A stretch of DNA of 64,000 nucleotides, from positions 49,979 through 113,978 of the forward strand of contig JAGWAT010000003.1 of NCBI GenBank assembly GCA_021296265.1, written 5' to 3'. Position numbers and translations under genes: made by a program. Below, in pieces: positions 38,589-47,912 of this stretch. The notes under the pieces are model-generated. The model had not been told where the DNA came from, ran no database searches, and saw nothing but the letters and a program-made list of their open reading frames with translations. Positions within the stretch are counted from its first letter, which is position 1. Every line of letters begins with the position of its first letter. Origin of the DNA: Alphaproteobacteria bacterium (GTDB taxonomy: Bacteria; Pseudomonadota; Alphaproteobacteria; TMED109).

Positions 38589-39632
38589 ATGATCGCACTG
38601 ACCCGGCCGGGGCTATCTTGCGCAGTGTTCGCCGCATTTGTGCTGCCGGCAATGGTCGGCACCGCACAGGCGGCCACATTGGACGACATCCGCGCTGCCG
38701 ATGAACTGAAATGCGGGATCAATACCGGTCTTGCCGGATTCGCGAACACCGACGATGCAGGCAACTGGGTGGGTTTCGACGTCGACTACTGCAAGGCTCT
38801 TGCGGCCGCCGTGCTGGGGGATTCCGGCAAGGTCCAATACGTCAGCCTCACCGGAAAGAACCGCTTTCCAGCGCTGCAGGCGGGCGAAATCGAGGTGCTC
38901 GCGCGCAACACTACCTGGACACTCTCCCGCGACGTCGATCTGGGACTGACGTTTGTTGGCGTCAACTACTACGACGGTCAAGGCTTCATCGGGCCGAAGA
39001 GCCTGGGTATTTCGAGTGCCGGGGAACTCGACGGCGCATCGGTCTGCATCCAGACCGGTACGACTACCGAGCTGAACCTCGCGGACTTTTTCCGAACCAA
39101 CAACATCACCTACGAGCCCGTTCCCATCGAGACCAATTCGGAGGCCCGGGCCGCGTACGAGGCTGAACGGTGTGACGTCTACACCTCGGACGCGTCGGGA
39201 CTGGCCGCCACGCGGGCGACGTTCGACAACCCGAACGACCACGTGATCCTGCCGGAGATCATCTCGAAGGAACCGCTCGGGCCCTTGGTGCGCCATGGCG
39301 ACGACCAGTGGGCGGACATCGCTCGCTGGGTCCTCAACGCCCTGATATCGGCGGAGGAACTGGGCGTTACCCAAGCCAACGTCGAAGCGCTGGCGCAGAC
39401 AGACGGCGGTTCCGACAATCCTGAAATCCAGCGTATGCTCGGCAGCGCAGGAAGCATGGGCAAGATGTTGGGGCTGGACGCCGACTGGGCGGCCAGGGCC
39501 ATCAAGGCGGTCGGGAACTACGGCGAGATTTTCGCCCGCCACCTTGGGCCGGACACCCGGCTCGGTCTGGAGCGCGGCCTGAACGCGTTGTACACGGACG
39601 GCGGAATTCTTTACTCTCCCCCATTCCGTTGA
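38589..39632 (+). CDS. aapJ: General L-amino acid ABC transporter, periplasmic binding protein AapJ
   Basis: A 347-residue receptor with a signal peptide (1 to about 27, ending GTAQA) and a bacterial extracellular solute-binding family 3 body. Typical signs are VGFDVDYCKALAAAVLGD, the ligand Arg region FPALQAGEIEVLARNTTWTLSRD, and VCIQTGTTTELNL. Length and order with the three following genes match AapJQMP/BztABCD. The ATG at 38589 has GGAGAACCGAAG ahead. The first gene of the operon. Confidence 0.94.
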   Translation: MIALTRPGLSCAVFAAFVLPAMVGTAQAATLDDIRAADELKCGINTGLAGFANTDDAGNWVGFDVDYCKALAAAVLGDSGKVQYVSLTGKNRFPALQAGEIEVLARNTTWTLSRDVDLGLTFVGVNYYDGQGFIGPKSLGISSAGELDGASVCIQTGTTTELNLADFFRTNNITYEPVPIETNSEARAAYEAERCDVYTSDASGLAATRATFDNPNDHVILPEIISKEPLGPLVRHGDDQWADIARWVLNALISAEELGVTQANVEALAQTDGGSDNPEIQRMLGSAGSMGKMLGLDADWAARAIKAVGNYGEIFARHLGPDTRLGLERGLNALYTDGGILYSPPFR

Positions 39633-39724
39633 GGCTACATTCAACGGCCTAGCACGGTCGTGTCTGCCGGGGGTCCGGGCGACTCTCGGCAGCCACTGAT
39701 GTGCCCGCCAGATCGACGCAGGTA

Positions 39725-40909
39725 ATGGCCGCCCCGTCCAGAACCCGAATTCAGCAGATCAGCGATCTCTGGACCGACGAGCGGCTGCGCGGGATCGCCT
39801 TCCAGCTCCTCGTCATCACCAGCCTCGCCCTTTTCTTCACGTTCATCATCTGGAACACCGCCACGAACCTCAAACACGCGGGTCTGGCTTCCGGATACGG
39901 GTTTCTTCAGGACGCCGCTTCATTTGACATCAATCAGCGGCTAATCGACTACGATTCGACCTCGAGCTACGGGCGGGCTTTTCTTGTCGGCGGGCTCAAC
40001 ACCGTCCTCGTGGCCGTGCTCGGGATCGCAGCGGCCACCGCCATCGGTTTTCTCGTCGGCCTGATGCGGCTCTCGAGCAATTTCCTGGTCGGCCGCATCG
40101 CCTCCCTCTACGTCGAACTCACTCGCAACATCCCGCTGCTTCTTCAGATCATCTTCTGGTGGGTCATCATTCTGACTATGCCGCGGGTACGCGACAGTAT
40201 TTCCGTGGGCGATGTCCTATTCCTCAACAATCGCGGCATCCGGATGCCGCAGCCGATCCTCGAAGACACCTTCCAGTTTGTCCTGGCGCTTATCGTTGCC
40301 GGAAGTATCGGCACGTTCTTCCTTGCGCGATGGGCACGGAAACGGCATGAGCTAACGGGACAAACCTTCCCAGTGGGCTGGAGCGCAATCGGGCTGATCT
40401 TCGGGCTCCCCGGCCTGTCAATGCTCTTTCTCGGACTGCCCATCAGCCTCGAGATCCCCTTGCAGGGGAAATTCAACTTCGCAGGCGGGTTCAATGTCAC
40501 GCCGGAGCTGATCGCCCTGTGGCTGGCGCTGTCGCTCTATACCGGCGCCTTCATCTCGGAAGTCGTTCGTTCCGGAATCCTTGCGGTCGACAAGGGGCAG
40601 ATCGAAGCGGCGCGGGCGGTCGGGCTCCCGCCGGGGCTGAGAACCCGCAAGATCATTCTCCCGCAGGCGTTGCGCGTCATCATTCCCCCGCTCACCAACC
40701 AGTACTTGAACCTGACCAAGAATTCCTCGCTGGCGGTGGTCATCGGCTATCAGGACATCGTGTCCATCGGCGAGACCGTGCTGAACCAGAGCGGGCAAGC
40801 CCTTGAAGTCATTTCGATCTACATGGCCTTCTATCTGACTCTCAGCCTTTTGACGTCGGTCCTCATGAATTGGTACAACCAGCGCACCGCCTTGGTGCGC
40901 GAGCGGTGA
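39725..40909 (+). CDS. aapQ: General L-amino acid ABC transporter permease AapQ
   Basis: A 394-residue permease with the HisMQ-type core in two parts split by an insert (about 150-265), as usual for AapQ. Coupling loop GQIEAARAVGLPPGLRTRKIILPQALR is present near residue 295. ATG at 39725 is used; a GTG at 39701 would add 8 residues. It forms the channel together with AapM. Confidence 0.93.
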   Translation: MAAPSRTRIQQISDLWTDERLRGIAFQLLVITSLALFFTFIIWNTATNLKHAGLASGYGFLQDAASFDINQRLIDYDSTSSYGRAFLVGGLNTVLVAVLGIAAATAIGFLVGLMRLSSNFLVGRIASLYVELTRNIPLLLQIIFWWVIILTMPRVRDSISVGDVLFLNNRGIRMPQPILEDTFQFVLALIVAGSIGTFFLARWARKRHELTGQTFPVGWSAIGLIFGLPGLSMLFLGLPISLEIPLQGKFNFAGGFNVTPELIALWLALSLYTGAFISEVVRSGILAVDKGQIEAARAVGLPPGLRTRKIILPQALRVIIPPLTNQYLNLTKNSSLAVVIGYQDIVSIGETVLNQSGQALEVISIYMAFYLTLSLLTSVLMNWYNQRTALVRER

Positions 40910-40917
40910 GCGGGCAG

Positions 40918-42018
40918 ATGTTTTTCCGGGACCAGAGCGAGATGCTCCCCGCGCGTGCTGCGCCCATTACCGAGGTCGGGATCGTCGGCTGGTTGCGAAT
41001 CAACTTATTCTCGAGCTATCCCAACTCCGCGCTGACGCTGGTCTCCCTGACACTCCTCCTGCTGGTGGTCCCGCCGTTCATCGACTGGGTGTTGATCAAG
41101 GCGCAGTTTTCGGGGGACACCGGGGAAGCCTGCTCGGGGATTGGCGCGTGCTGGGCATGGGTTGACCAGCGCCTTGGCCAGTTCTTCTACGGTTTCTACC
41201 CGGCCGAGGCACATTGGCGGGTCAACGTGACCGCGGTGCTGCTGGTCCCGGCGATCCTGTACGTGCTGGTCGACAACCTGCCAGGAGCTAAGTTCGGCCG
41301 CTGGTTTTCCTACGTCTATCCGCTGCTTGCCGCTTATCTCCTCGTCGGAGGTTTCGGCCTGGAAGTGATCTCGAGCGACAAGTTCGGCGGCTTCATGCTC
41401 AACATGATCGTCGGGCTCACCGGTATCGTGCTGTCTCTGCCGATCGGGGTCCTGCTGGCACTCGGCCGACAGTCGCGGCTACCAGTGATTCGGCTGTTCT
41501 CCATCGCCTTCATTGAAGCCGTTCGGGGCGTGCCGCTGATCACTCTCCTGTTCGTTGCCATCGTGCTCTTGCAGCTGTTCCTCCCTCCGGAAGTGTCGCT
41601 CGACCAGTTGCTGCGCGTGATCATCATGGTGACACTCTTCGCCTCCGCCTACATGGCGGAAGTCGTGCGGGGCGGCCTGCAGGCCATTCCGAAGGGACAG
41701 ATCGAGGGGGCGCAGGCGGTCGGACTGGGTTACTGGCAGACGATGCGGCTTATCGTGCTTCCGCAAGCACTGCGGATCTCGATTCCTGGGATCGTCAACA
41801 CGTTCATCGGCCTGTTCAAGGACACCACTCTGGTAATCATTATTGGCCTGTTCGATCTGCTGGGTCATGCCCGCCTGTTGCAGACCAATCCGGACTGGAT
41901 CGGCGATGTTGACCACGAAGCCTACCTGTTCTCGGCCGCCGTATTCTTCCTCGTTTGCTTCCTGATGTCGCGCTACTCGGTTTCACTGGAAAAGCAGCTA
42001 AGCAAGGACCGTCACTAG
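40918..42018 (+). CDS. aapM: General L-amino acid ABC transporter permease AapM
   Basis: A 366-residue permease, partner of AapQ. The N-terminus carries the VGIVGWLRINLFSSYPNSALT block typical of AapM; the coupling loop reads GQIEGAQAVGLGYWQTMRLIVLPQALR. Start is ATG 40918, or GTG 40906, which overlaps the aapQ stop by 4 bases. aapP follows after 12 bases. Confidence 0.93.
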   Translation: MFFRDQSEMLPARAAPITEVGIVGWLRINLFSSYPNSALTLVSLTLLLLVVPPFIDWVLIKAQFSGDTGEACSGIGACWAWVDQRLGQFFYGFYPAEAHWRVNVTAVLLVPAILYVLVDNLPGAKFGRWFSYVYPLLAAYLLVGGFGLEVISSDKFGGFMLNMIVGLTGIVLSLPIGVLLALGRQSRLPVIRLFSIAFIEAVRGVPLITLLFVAIVLLQLFLPPEVSLDQLLRVIIMVTLFASAYMAEVVRGGLQAIPKGQIEGAQAVGLGYWQTMRLIVLPQALRISIPGIVNTFIGLFKDTTLVIIIGLFDLLGHARLLQTNPDWIGDVDHEAYLFSAAVFFLVCFLMSRYSVSLEKQLSKDRH

Positions 42019-42030
42019 GAGGGCCCCGCC

Positions 42031-42804
42031 ATGTCGACCGAAACTCCCGAGGCAGCCGGTGCGTCCGCCGTTCCGATCATCGAGATCTCGAATCTGAACA
42101 AGTGGTTCGGAGCGTTTCACGTCCTTCGCGACATCAATCTGTCGGTCGCTGCCCAGGAGCGCGTCGTCATCTGCGGCCCATCGGGCTCGGGAAAGTCAAC
42201 GTTGATTCGCTGCATCAACCGGCTGGAAGACCACCAGGAAGGCTTGATCGTCGTCGACGGCATCCCTCTCACGCGAAACATCAAGAACATCGATCAGGTC
42301 CGTCGTGAAATCGGGATGGTGTTCCAGCAATTCAATCTCTTCCCGCACCTCACGATCCTCGAGAACTGCACGCTGGGTCCGGTCTGGGTGCGGAAGATGC
42401 CGCGCCAGGCGGCGGAAGAGATCGCGATGAAATTTCTGGAGCGGGTGCAAATCCTCGACCAGTCCGCGAAATATCCCGGTCAACTGTCGGGCGGCCAGCA
42501 ACAGCGCGCAGCCATTGCCAGGGCTCTCTGCATGGAACCGCGCGTCATGCTGTTCGACGAGCCCACATCCGCACTCGATCCCGAAATGATCAAGGAAGTA
42601 CTTGACGTCATGACGGGCTTGGCGGAAAGCGGGATGACCATGATCATCGTGTCGCACGAAATGGGGTTCGCGTCTCAGGTCGCCGATCGCATGATTTTCA
42701 TGGATGACGGACAGATCGTGGAAGTAAACACCCCGCAAGCATTCTTCAACAATCCGCAATCCGACCGCACGAAGCTGTTCCTCAGCCAAATTCTCAGACA
42801 CTAA
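42031..42804 (+). CDS. aapP: General L-amino acid ABC transporter ATPase AapP
   Basis: A 257-residue ABC ATPase. Walker [10 protein letters not shown] (residues 49-57), Q-loop [13 protein letters not shown], signature [15 protein letters not shown], Walker [15 protein letters not shown] and the switch His in VSHEMGFA are all intact. Strong ribosome-binding site AGGAGGGC. Last gene of the aap operon; no clear terminator was found in the 261 bases after it. Confidence 0.95.
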   Translation: MSTETPEAAGASAVPIIEISNLNKWFGAFHVLRDINLSVAAQERVVICGPSGSGKSTLIRCINRLEDHQEGLIVVDGIPLTRNIKNIDQVRREIGMVFQQFNLFPHLTILENCTLGPVWVRKMPRQAAEEIAMKFLERVQILDQSAKYPGQLSGGQQQRAAIARALCMEPRVMLFDEPTSALDPEMIKEVLDVMTGLAESGMTMIIVSHEMGFASQVADRMIFMDDGQIVEVNTPQAFFNNPQSDRTKLFLSQILRH

Positions 42805-43065
42805 CGCGGGTCCGATCGCGCAGATTCATCGGGCAGGCCTTGCGTTCGCAGATGTAGGGCCGCCACAGCGGTCACTTGCCAGGAACCTCCAAGGGACCCG
42901 CGCCGACCAATGGTCGTGACAGCGGGATGTCAACGTTGCTATTTCGCTTGAGGTTGCGATGCGAACCCGGCCCGCCACGCCCGCGCCATGGCCCGGGAAC
43001 AATGCCATCTTGCGACCCACGGCAAGCGCAGGCGGCTCTTCGCCACCGGGTCCGGGAATTCGGGG

Positions 43066-43233
43066 CTATTTCCTGATGAAGCCGACGTAGACGTAGACCG
43101 CAGCCAGCACAGCTGTCGCCACGAGGCCGATGTTGCCGTAGATGGGCAGGACTAGGAGCCCGAGGAACATCGCGAACGAAAAAAAGAGCCAGAGTGCGGC
43201 AACAGCAGCAGCATGGGCGAAGAACCTGAGCAT
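43066..43233 (-). CDS. Small two-helix membrane protein, unknown
   Basis: A 55-residue frame starting at ATG 43233 with two hydrophobic helices (residues about 7-25 and 30-52) and a short basic end (FIRK). The frame stays open upstream to 43485, but that part is basic, not membrane-like, and overlaps lolA. Unknown function. Confidence 0.5.
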   Translation of the reverse strand: MLRFFAHAAAVAALWLFFSFAMFLGLLVLPIYGNIGLVATAVLAAVYVYVGFIRK

Positions 43234-43429
43234 ACGACGGCCTGCTGCAATGGGGAGCCACGACCAATTGACCAGCGCGGGGCCGGGCAGCAGCACCCGC
43301 CTGTCTTCATGCTGGCGGCCAAGCTTCCCGGTGTGAGGGTTCCGGAGTGATGCCGCGACTTTCGGCCTTGCGTACGGCGTCGTCGAGGGCACTTCTCCGG
43401 CAAGGTCGAACGGGCGCGACCGCGCTGCT

Positions 43430-44101
43430 CTAACGCACGCCACGCGGGCCCTGCGGTCGTGCCCGTCGGTTCTCCCACGGACCACGCCAGAGGTCGCCCC
43501 GCTGAATCATGTCATCCGACAGCCGGAAGATGTCGTGCTGGGTAAATTCTGCCGCCATCAGGTCTTCCAGGATCACGACCGTCGCGCGCTGCTGGACGTC
43601 GACGAGTTTCCAGCCTGCGAGGCCGAACGGTTCCTGGAGGAACGCCAATTCCACCCAGCCCGGGATTTGGACGCCGTCGTCGTCCAGGGCGGCGATCCGG
43701 ACGGCGAGGTACCCATTGCGTTCGGCAACCTGCAGGACTCCCAGGTTGTCATCCGCCGTCGGCCGCCGGCCCTCGAACAACACCCGCAACGGCAGCTTGT
43801 CCAGCGAGAAGTGCGCGGTCTGGCCGGCGTCAGGATTGTGGTAGACGAGGAACACGCCGTCGGCGACCAGGACTGCGTTGTCGGGCGGCTCATACTCGAT
43901 GCGGGCTCTCCCCGGCGGGGACACCGCGAGCCAGCCCTTCTTGAGCTTTCCGTCCGGATCCTGCTGGACGAACCGGGCGGTCACGGACGGAAGCGTCTCC
44001 AGGTAGGACCACACCTGATCCAGGCGCGCGTCCTCCGTGGCATTGGCCTGGCCGCCGCCGAACAGTGCGCAGAGCAGCAGGGCGCCGAGGGCTCGCCTCA
44101 C
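43430..44101 (-). CDS. lolA: Outer-membrane lipoprotein carrier protein LolA
   Basis: A 223-residue periplasmic chaperone that carries lipoproteins from LolCDE to the outer membrane. Signal peptide at 1 to about 22 (ending QANA), then the LolA fold: LETLPSVTARFVQ, KLKKGWLAVSPPGRARIEYEPP and DGVFLVYHNP. GTG start, 13 bases after ftsK. Placement after ftsK is normal in alphaproteobacteria. Confidence 0.9.
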   Translation of the reverse strand: MRRALGALLLCALFGGGQANATEDARLDQVWSYLETLPSVTARFVQQDPDGKLKKGWLAVSPPGRARIEYEPPDNAVLVADGVFLVYHNPDAGQTAHFSLDKLPLRVLFEGRRPTADDNLGVLQVAERNGYLAVRIAALDDDGVQIPGWVELAFLQEPFGLAGWKLVDVQQRATVVILEDLMAAEFTQHDIFRLSDDMIQRGDLWRGPWENRRARPQGPRGVR

Positions 44102-44114
44102 GCCGGGAATCCTG

Positions 44115-46409
44115 TCAACCGATCACCTCGCGCTTGCCGGTGTGGTCGGCCGGACTCACGATCCCGTCGTTCTCGAGCTGGTCGATCATGCGGGCGGCAC
44201 GGTTATACCCGATTTGGAGATGACGCTGCAGGAAGCTGGTGGAGGCCTTGCCCTTTTGCCGCAACAGGGCCACCGCGTCGTCGTACAGGGCATCGCGTCC
44301 GTTCTCCTCGGAGGCATCCGGAGCCGGCGTCTCTCCGAGGTCTTCGGTCACCTCCAGGTTGTATTCCGTCGCGACTCCCAGGTTCCGGAGGAAATCCGCC
44401 ACCCGTTCGACCTCTTCATCGCTGACGAACGGCCCGTGGACCCGCTGCATCTTGCCGCCGGTGCGGAGATACAGCATGTCGCCCTTACCGAGCAACTGTT
44501 CGGCGCCCTGATCTCCGAGAACGGTCCGGCTGTCGGTGGCGGACGACACCTGAAAGCTGATCCGGCACGGAAGGTTCGCCTTGATCGTGCCAGTCACCAC
44601 GTCCACCGACGGGCGCTGGGTGGCGACGATCAGGTGGATGCCGGCGGCACGCGCCTTCTGCGCGAGCGCCTGGATTGCTAGCTCGAATTCCTTGCCGGCG
44701 CTCAACATCAGGTCGGCCATTTCATCCACGACGATGACGAGGTACGGAAACGGCTCAGGTTCAATGATCTGCTTTTCGTAGACGGGCTTCCCGGTCTCGG
44801 CATCGAAGCCGGTTTGCACCTCGCGCGTCAGCTTGCGGCCACGCGCCACCGCTTCCTCGACCTTGCGGTTGTACGCCTCCACATTGCGAACCTGCAGCAG
44901 AGACATCGTCTGATAACGCGAGTTCATCTCGCGCACCGCCCAGCGCAGGGCGGCTACGGACTTCTTCGGGTCCGTCACCACAGGGTGCAGAAGATGCGGA
45001 ATGCCCTCATAGACCGAGAACTCGAGCATCTTCGGGTCGACCATGATCAATCGCAGCCGATCCGGCGGCAGCCGGTACAGGAGCGAGAGGACCATGCCGT
45101 TCACTCCGACAGACTTGCCCGACCCGGTCGTGCCAGCGATCAGCAGGTGCGGCATGCCCGCGAGGTCAGCGGTCACCGGTTCGCCGTTGATGTCCTTGCC
45201 GAGGGCGATGATCAGGTTGCCGCGCTGCTGCTCGAACAACTCGGATCCCAGGATTTCCCGCAGATAAACAGTCTCACGCTTCGCATTCGGAAGCTCGATC
45301 CCGATCGCATTGCGGTCGGTTACGACCGACACCCTGGCGGCCTGTGCTGACATCGACCGGGCGATATCCGGCGCCAGCGAGATCACCCTCCGCGACCGGA
45401 TCCCGGGCTCCGGCTCGAAGTCGTACCGGGTAACCACGGGCCCCGACAGGATCCGTTCGATCACGCCGGCAATCCCGAACTCAGCCAGCACCGTCTCGAG
45501 CATCCGGGCATTCGCCTCCTGACCCTCGACGCTGCCACGGAGTGGCCGGGGCGGCTGACGCAGCAGGCTGAGCGGCGGGAGCCGGAAGCCTTCTTCCTCC
45601 ATCCCCAGAGTGGCTTGCCGTTCGTCATCCTCGCGCTGGCCGATCCGGGTCGGGCTGGCTGTCTGTATTCGGCGGCGTTTCTTCTTGGCAGGTCGCTCCG
45701 GGGCCGGCCCGGTCGGGGTCCCCAGGGTCGGGGCTACTCGCTGGATCGGGACCTTGGGCTCAGCGCCGGATACGCCCGCGCTCAGCCGTCGGGCGCGCGC
45801 GTAGATTTCCCGGATGCCCCTGGCCCAGCCCGCCCAGTCCGACCCCTGCAAGGCCGAAGCATAAAGCCAAGCCACCACTGTCAGCGCCATGCAGGCGGTC
45901 ACCATGATCGCTCGGAACCAGGATGCCTCCGCCAGTTCGGGTCCGACCAGCTCCTTGAACACCGCCCACACTTCTACGGCGCCTGCAGCCGCGACACCCG
46001 GTCCCTCGCCGGACTGGAACCCGGCGGCGGTCAGCGTCGCCAACACGAGGGCCAGCACCAACGCCAGCAGCCGCCACCCGAACCGACTGACCGCTTCCGA
46101 ACGCAGCAGCCGCCAGCCCCAGGCAAGCACCGCCAGCGTCGCCGCCAACGCGGCAGGCATGCCAATCGAGGCCCGCAACTCGGCACTGACCATTGCGCCC
46201 GGCATCCCGAGCCAGTTCGCGGGAGCCCGGTCCACATGAACCAGTCGAGACGGATCGTCTGGGTTCGACGAGAGGAGCGCGAGCAGGAGCACCCCGCCGA
46301 CCACTACGAGGCAGATTCCGAGGAGGCGGCGCGCCAGCCCCCACATGGAACCCAACCAGTGGTGGCGCAATCCGTTCCGGCCTGTCTTCTTCGCCGCGGT
46401 TTCTGTCAA
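44115..46409 (-). CDS. ftsK: DNA translocase FtsK
   Basis: A 764-residue septal DNA pump. Four N-terminal membrane helices (residues about 25-185), a short linker, then the RecA-like motor with Walker A AGTTGSGKSVGVN (about 424-436) and Walker B VIVVDEMADLM (about 557), and the C-terminal winged-helix gamma domain (residues about 700-764, GYNRAARMIDQLEN) that reads KOPS and activates XerCD. The start is TTG at 46409 with GGTAGGT upstream; the next ATG would cut the first segment. lolA follows. Confidence 0.94.
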   Translation of the reverse strand: MTETAAKKTGRNGLRHHWLGSMWGLARRLLGICLVVVGGVLLLALLSSNPDDPSRLVHVDRAPANWLGMPGAMVSAELRASIGMPAALAATLAVLAWGWRLLRSEAVSRFGWRLLALVLALVLATLTAAGFQSGEGPGVAAAGAVEVWAVFKELVGPELAEASWFRAIMVTACMALTVVAWLYASALQGSDWAGWARGIREIYARARRLSAGVSGAEPKVPIQRVAPTLGTPTGPAPERPAKKKRRRIQTASPTRIGQREDDERQATLGMEEEGFRLPPLSLLRQPPRPLRGSVEGQEANARMLETVLAEFGIAGVIERILSGPVVTRYDFEPEPGIRSRRVISLAPDIARSMSAQAARVSVVTDRNAIGIELPNAKRETVYLREILGSELFEQQRGNLIIALGKDINGEPVTADLAGMPHLLIAGTTGSGKSVGVNGMVLSLLYRLPPDRLRLIMVDPKMLEFSVYEGIPHLLHPVVTDPKKSVAALRWAVREMNSRYQTMSLLQVRNVEAYNRKVEEAVARGRKLTREVQTGFDAETGKPVYEKQIIEPEPFPYLVIVVDEMADLMLSAGKEFELAIQALAQKARAAGIHLIVATQRPSVDVVTGTIKANLPCRISFQVSSATDSRTVLGDQGAEQLLGKGDMLYLRTGGKMQRVHGPFVSDEEVERVADFLRNLGVATEYNLEVTEDLGETPAPDASEENGRDALYDDAVALLRQKGKASTSFLQRHLQIGYNRAARMIDQLENDGIVSPADHTGKREVIG

Positions 46410-46583
46410 CGTGACCTACCGACGAACGCGGCTCGCCGAACGAGCATCCGGCGAAGGCTCCGACGAGCCGCCGTCGCGGTGTTCTGGAAACCCTTGCATG
46501 GTCGTCATCGCAAGTTGCGCCCGCAAAGCGGTTCCGTCAAGTGCGGCGGTGGCGATGGGCACGACGGCAGTCATGGACACCCC

Positions 46584-47771
46584 TTACCCCAACGCTTCGG
46601 CCAGCCGTCCGAGGCCGGTCCGAACCGCGTCGATCGGGGGCACCAGGGCAACTCGAATATGCCGGGCGGCTTCACCCGCCTCGCTCGCGAGATAGCTCCC
46701 AGGCATGACCTTCACGCCGGCCGTGCCCCACAGGGTCCGGGCAGCCTGCTCGCCGTCCCCGACGTCCAGCCATAGAAAGAAACCGCCCGCCGGCAGGAAG
46801 AATCCGAAACGGCCGCGCAAGATGGCCGCCGCCGCCTCGAATTTCCTCCGGTAAAGCGCCCGGTTTTCCCGGACGTGCCCATCATCCCGCCACAGCTCGG
46901 TGGCGGCCGCCTGCACCGGGAGCGGCTGCTGGCCACCGCCGTAGGTGCGCATGCGCAAGAAGGCCTCGAGAAACACGGCATCGCCGACGACGAATCCGGA
47001 GCGCAGCCCGGGCACATTCGAGCGCTTCGACAACGAGTGGAAGCTGACCACATTCGCGAGGTCGCCACCCAGATCCCGGGCGGCCTCCATGACTCCGACC
47101 GGCGGCACCTCCGCGTAAATCTCGGCGTAGCACTCGTCCATGACCAGGAGCGCGCCGACCGACCGGACGCGGGCGATCAATCGGGCAAGATAATGCCGGT
47201 CCGCGACCGCGCCCTGCGGATTGGCAGGTGAACACAGGTAAAAGAGCGCCGTGCGCTCCCAGACCCCGTCCGGAATCGCATCGAGGTCGGGCAGGAAACC
47301 ACCAGCGCGCGTACACGGCAAAAACACGGGCTCCGCGCCGGCCACCACCGCGGCCCCGCGGTACACTTGGTAGAACGGGTCCGGCATCAGGACCAGCGGC
47401 GCTCGCCCGCCTCTGGTTTCCGGCATGGCCGCCAACGCGACCGCAAACAAGCCCTCTCGCGTTCCGCCCACGGGCAGCACGTGCCGGCCAGGGTCGATCA
47501 TGGCCTCCGGCAGCCGATAGCGCCGCGTCAACCATTCGGCGCAAGACGTCCGCAAGGCATCTGTGCCGCGGGTCGGAGGATAACGGCCCCAATCGCTGGC
47601 ATGACGCTGCAGAGTCTCGGCGACAATCGGCGGCGGCAGGTGCCGGGGCTCGCCGATCGACATCACGATCGGGCGGTCAGGCGCCGGCGACATTCCGTCC
47701 AGCAGACGCTCGAGGCGCCGGAACGGGTAGTCGTCCAGCCGCGCGAGACGGGGGTTGATGGGTGCAGGCAT
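46584..47771 (-). CDS. Class I/II aminotransferase (succinyldiaminopimelate transaminase type)
   Basis: A 395-residue fold-type I PLP enzyme. PLP lysine K249 in SLSKRSNVPGLRSG, the cofactor Asp in VMDECYAEIY and Asn in CSPANPQG are visible, with the C-terminal substrate Arg in RHIRVAL. The sequence around the Lys and the position before ftsK match the DapC-type enzyme of lysine/peptidoglycan synthesis in alphaproteobacteria; other amino acid aminotransferases cannot be excluded. ATG at 47771, after the terminator of the Amt gene. Confidence 0.85.
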   Translation of the reverse strand: MPAPINPRLARLDDYPFRRLERLLDGMSPAPDRPIVMSIGEPRHLPPPIVAETLQRHASDWGRYPPTRGTDALRTSCAEWLTRRYRLPEAMIDPGRHVLPVGGTREGLFAVALAAMPETRGGRAPLVLMPDPFYQVYRGAAVVAGAEPVFLPCTRAGGFLPDLDAIPDGVWERTALFYLCSPANPQGAVADRHYLARLIARVRSVGALLVMDECYAEIYAEVPPVGVMEAARDLGGDLANVVSFHSLSKRSNVPGLRSGFVVGDAVFLEAFLRMRTYGGGQQPLPVQAAATELWRDDGHVRENRALYRRKFEAAAAILRGRFGFFLPAGGFFLWLDVGDGEQAARTLWGTAGVKVMPGSYLASEAGEAARHIRVALVPPIDAVRTGLGRLAEALG

Positions 47772-47822
47772 CAGCAGGGCAGCATGCGGATCTCGTCGTG
47801 GGTTTCTGCGTGCTCGCCGGGC

Positions 47823-47854
47823 AAAACGCCGGCCGGGTGGGGCCCGGCCGGCGT
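47823..47854 (-). terminator. Rho-independent terminator after the first Amt gene
   Basis: On the minus strand a perfect 12-bp stem (ACGCCGGCCGGG / CCCGGCCGGCGT, loop of 5) runs into TTTT, about 60 bases after the stop at 47913. It separates this Amt gene from the aminotransferase. Confidence 0.75.
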
Positions 47855-47912
47855 CTGGGTGCGGTCGCAGCCCCTCTGGTCCGGAGAACCGGTCCCGGGC
47901 GGACCTAGCCGG

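Noticed and set aside
43234..43485. N-terminal extension of the 55-residue membrane protein
   Set aside because: The extension is basic, overlaps lolA and lacks a membrane or signal pattern; ATG 43233 fits better.
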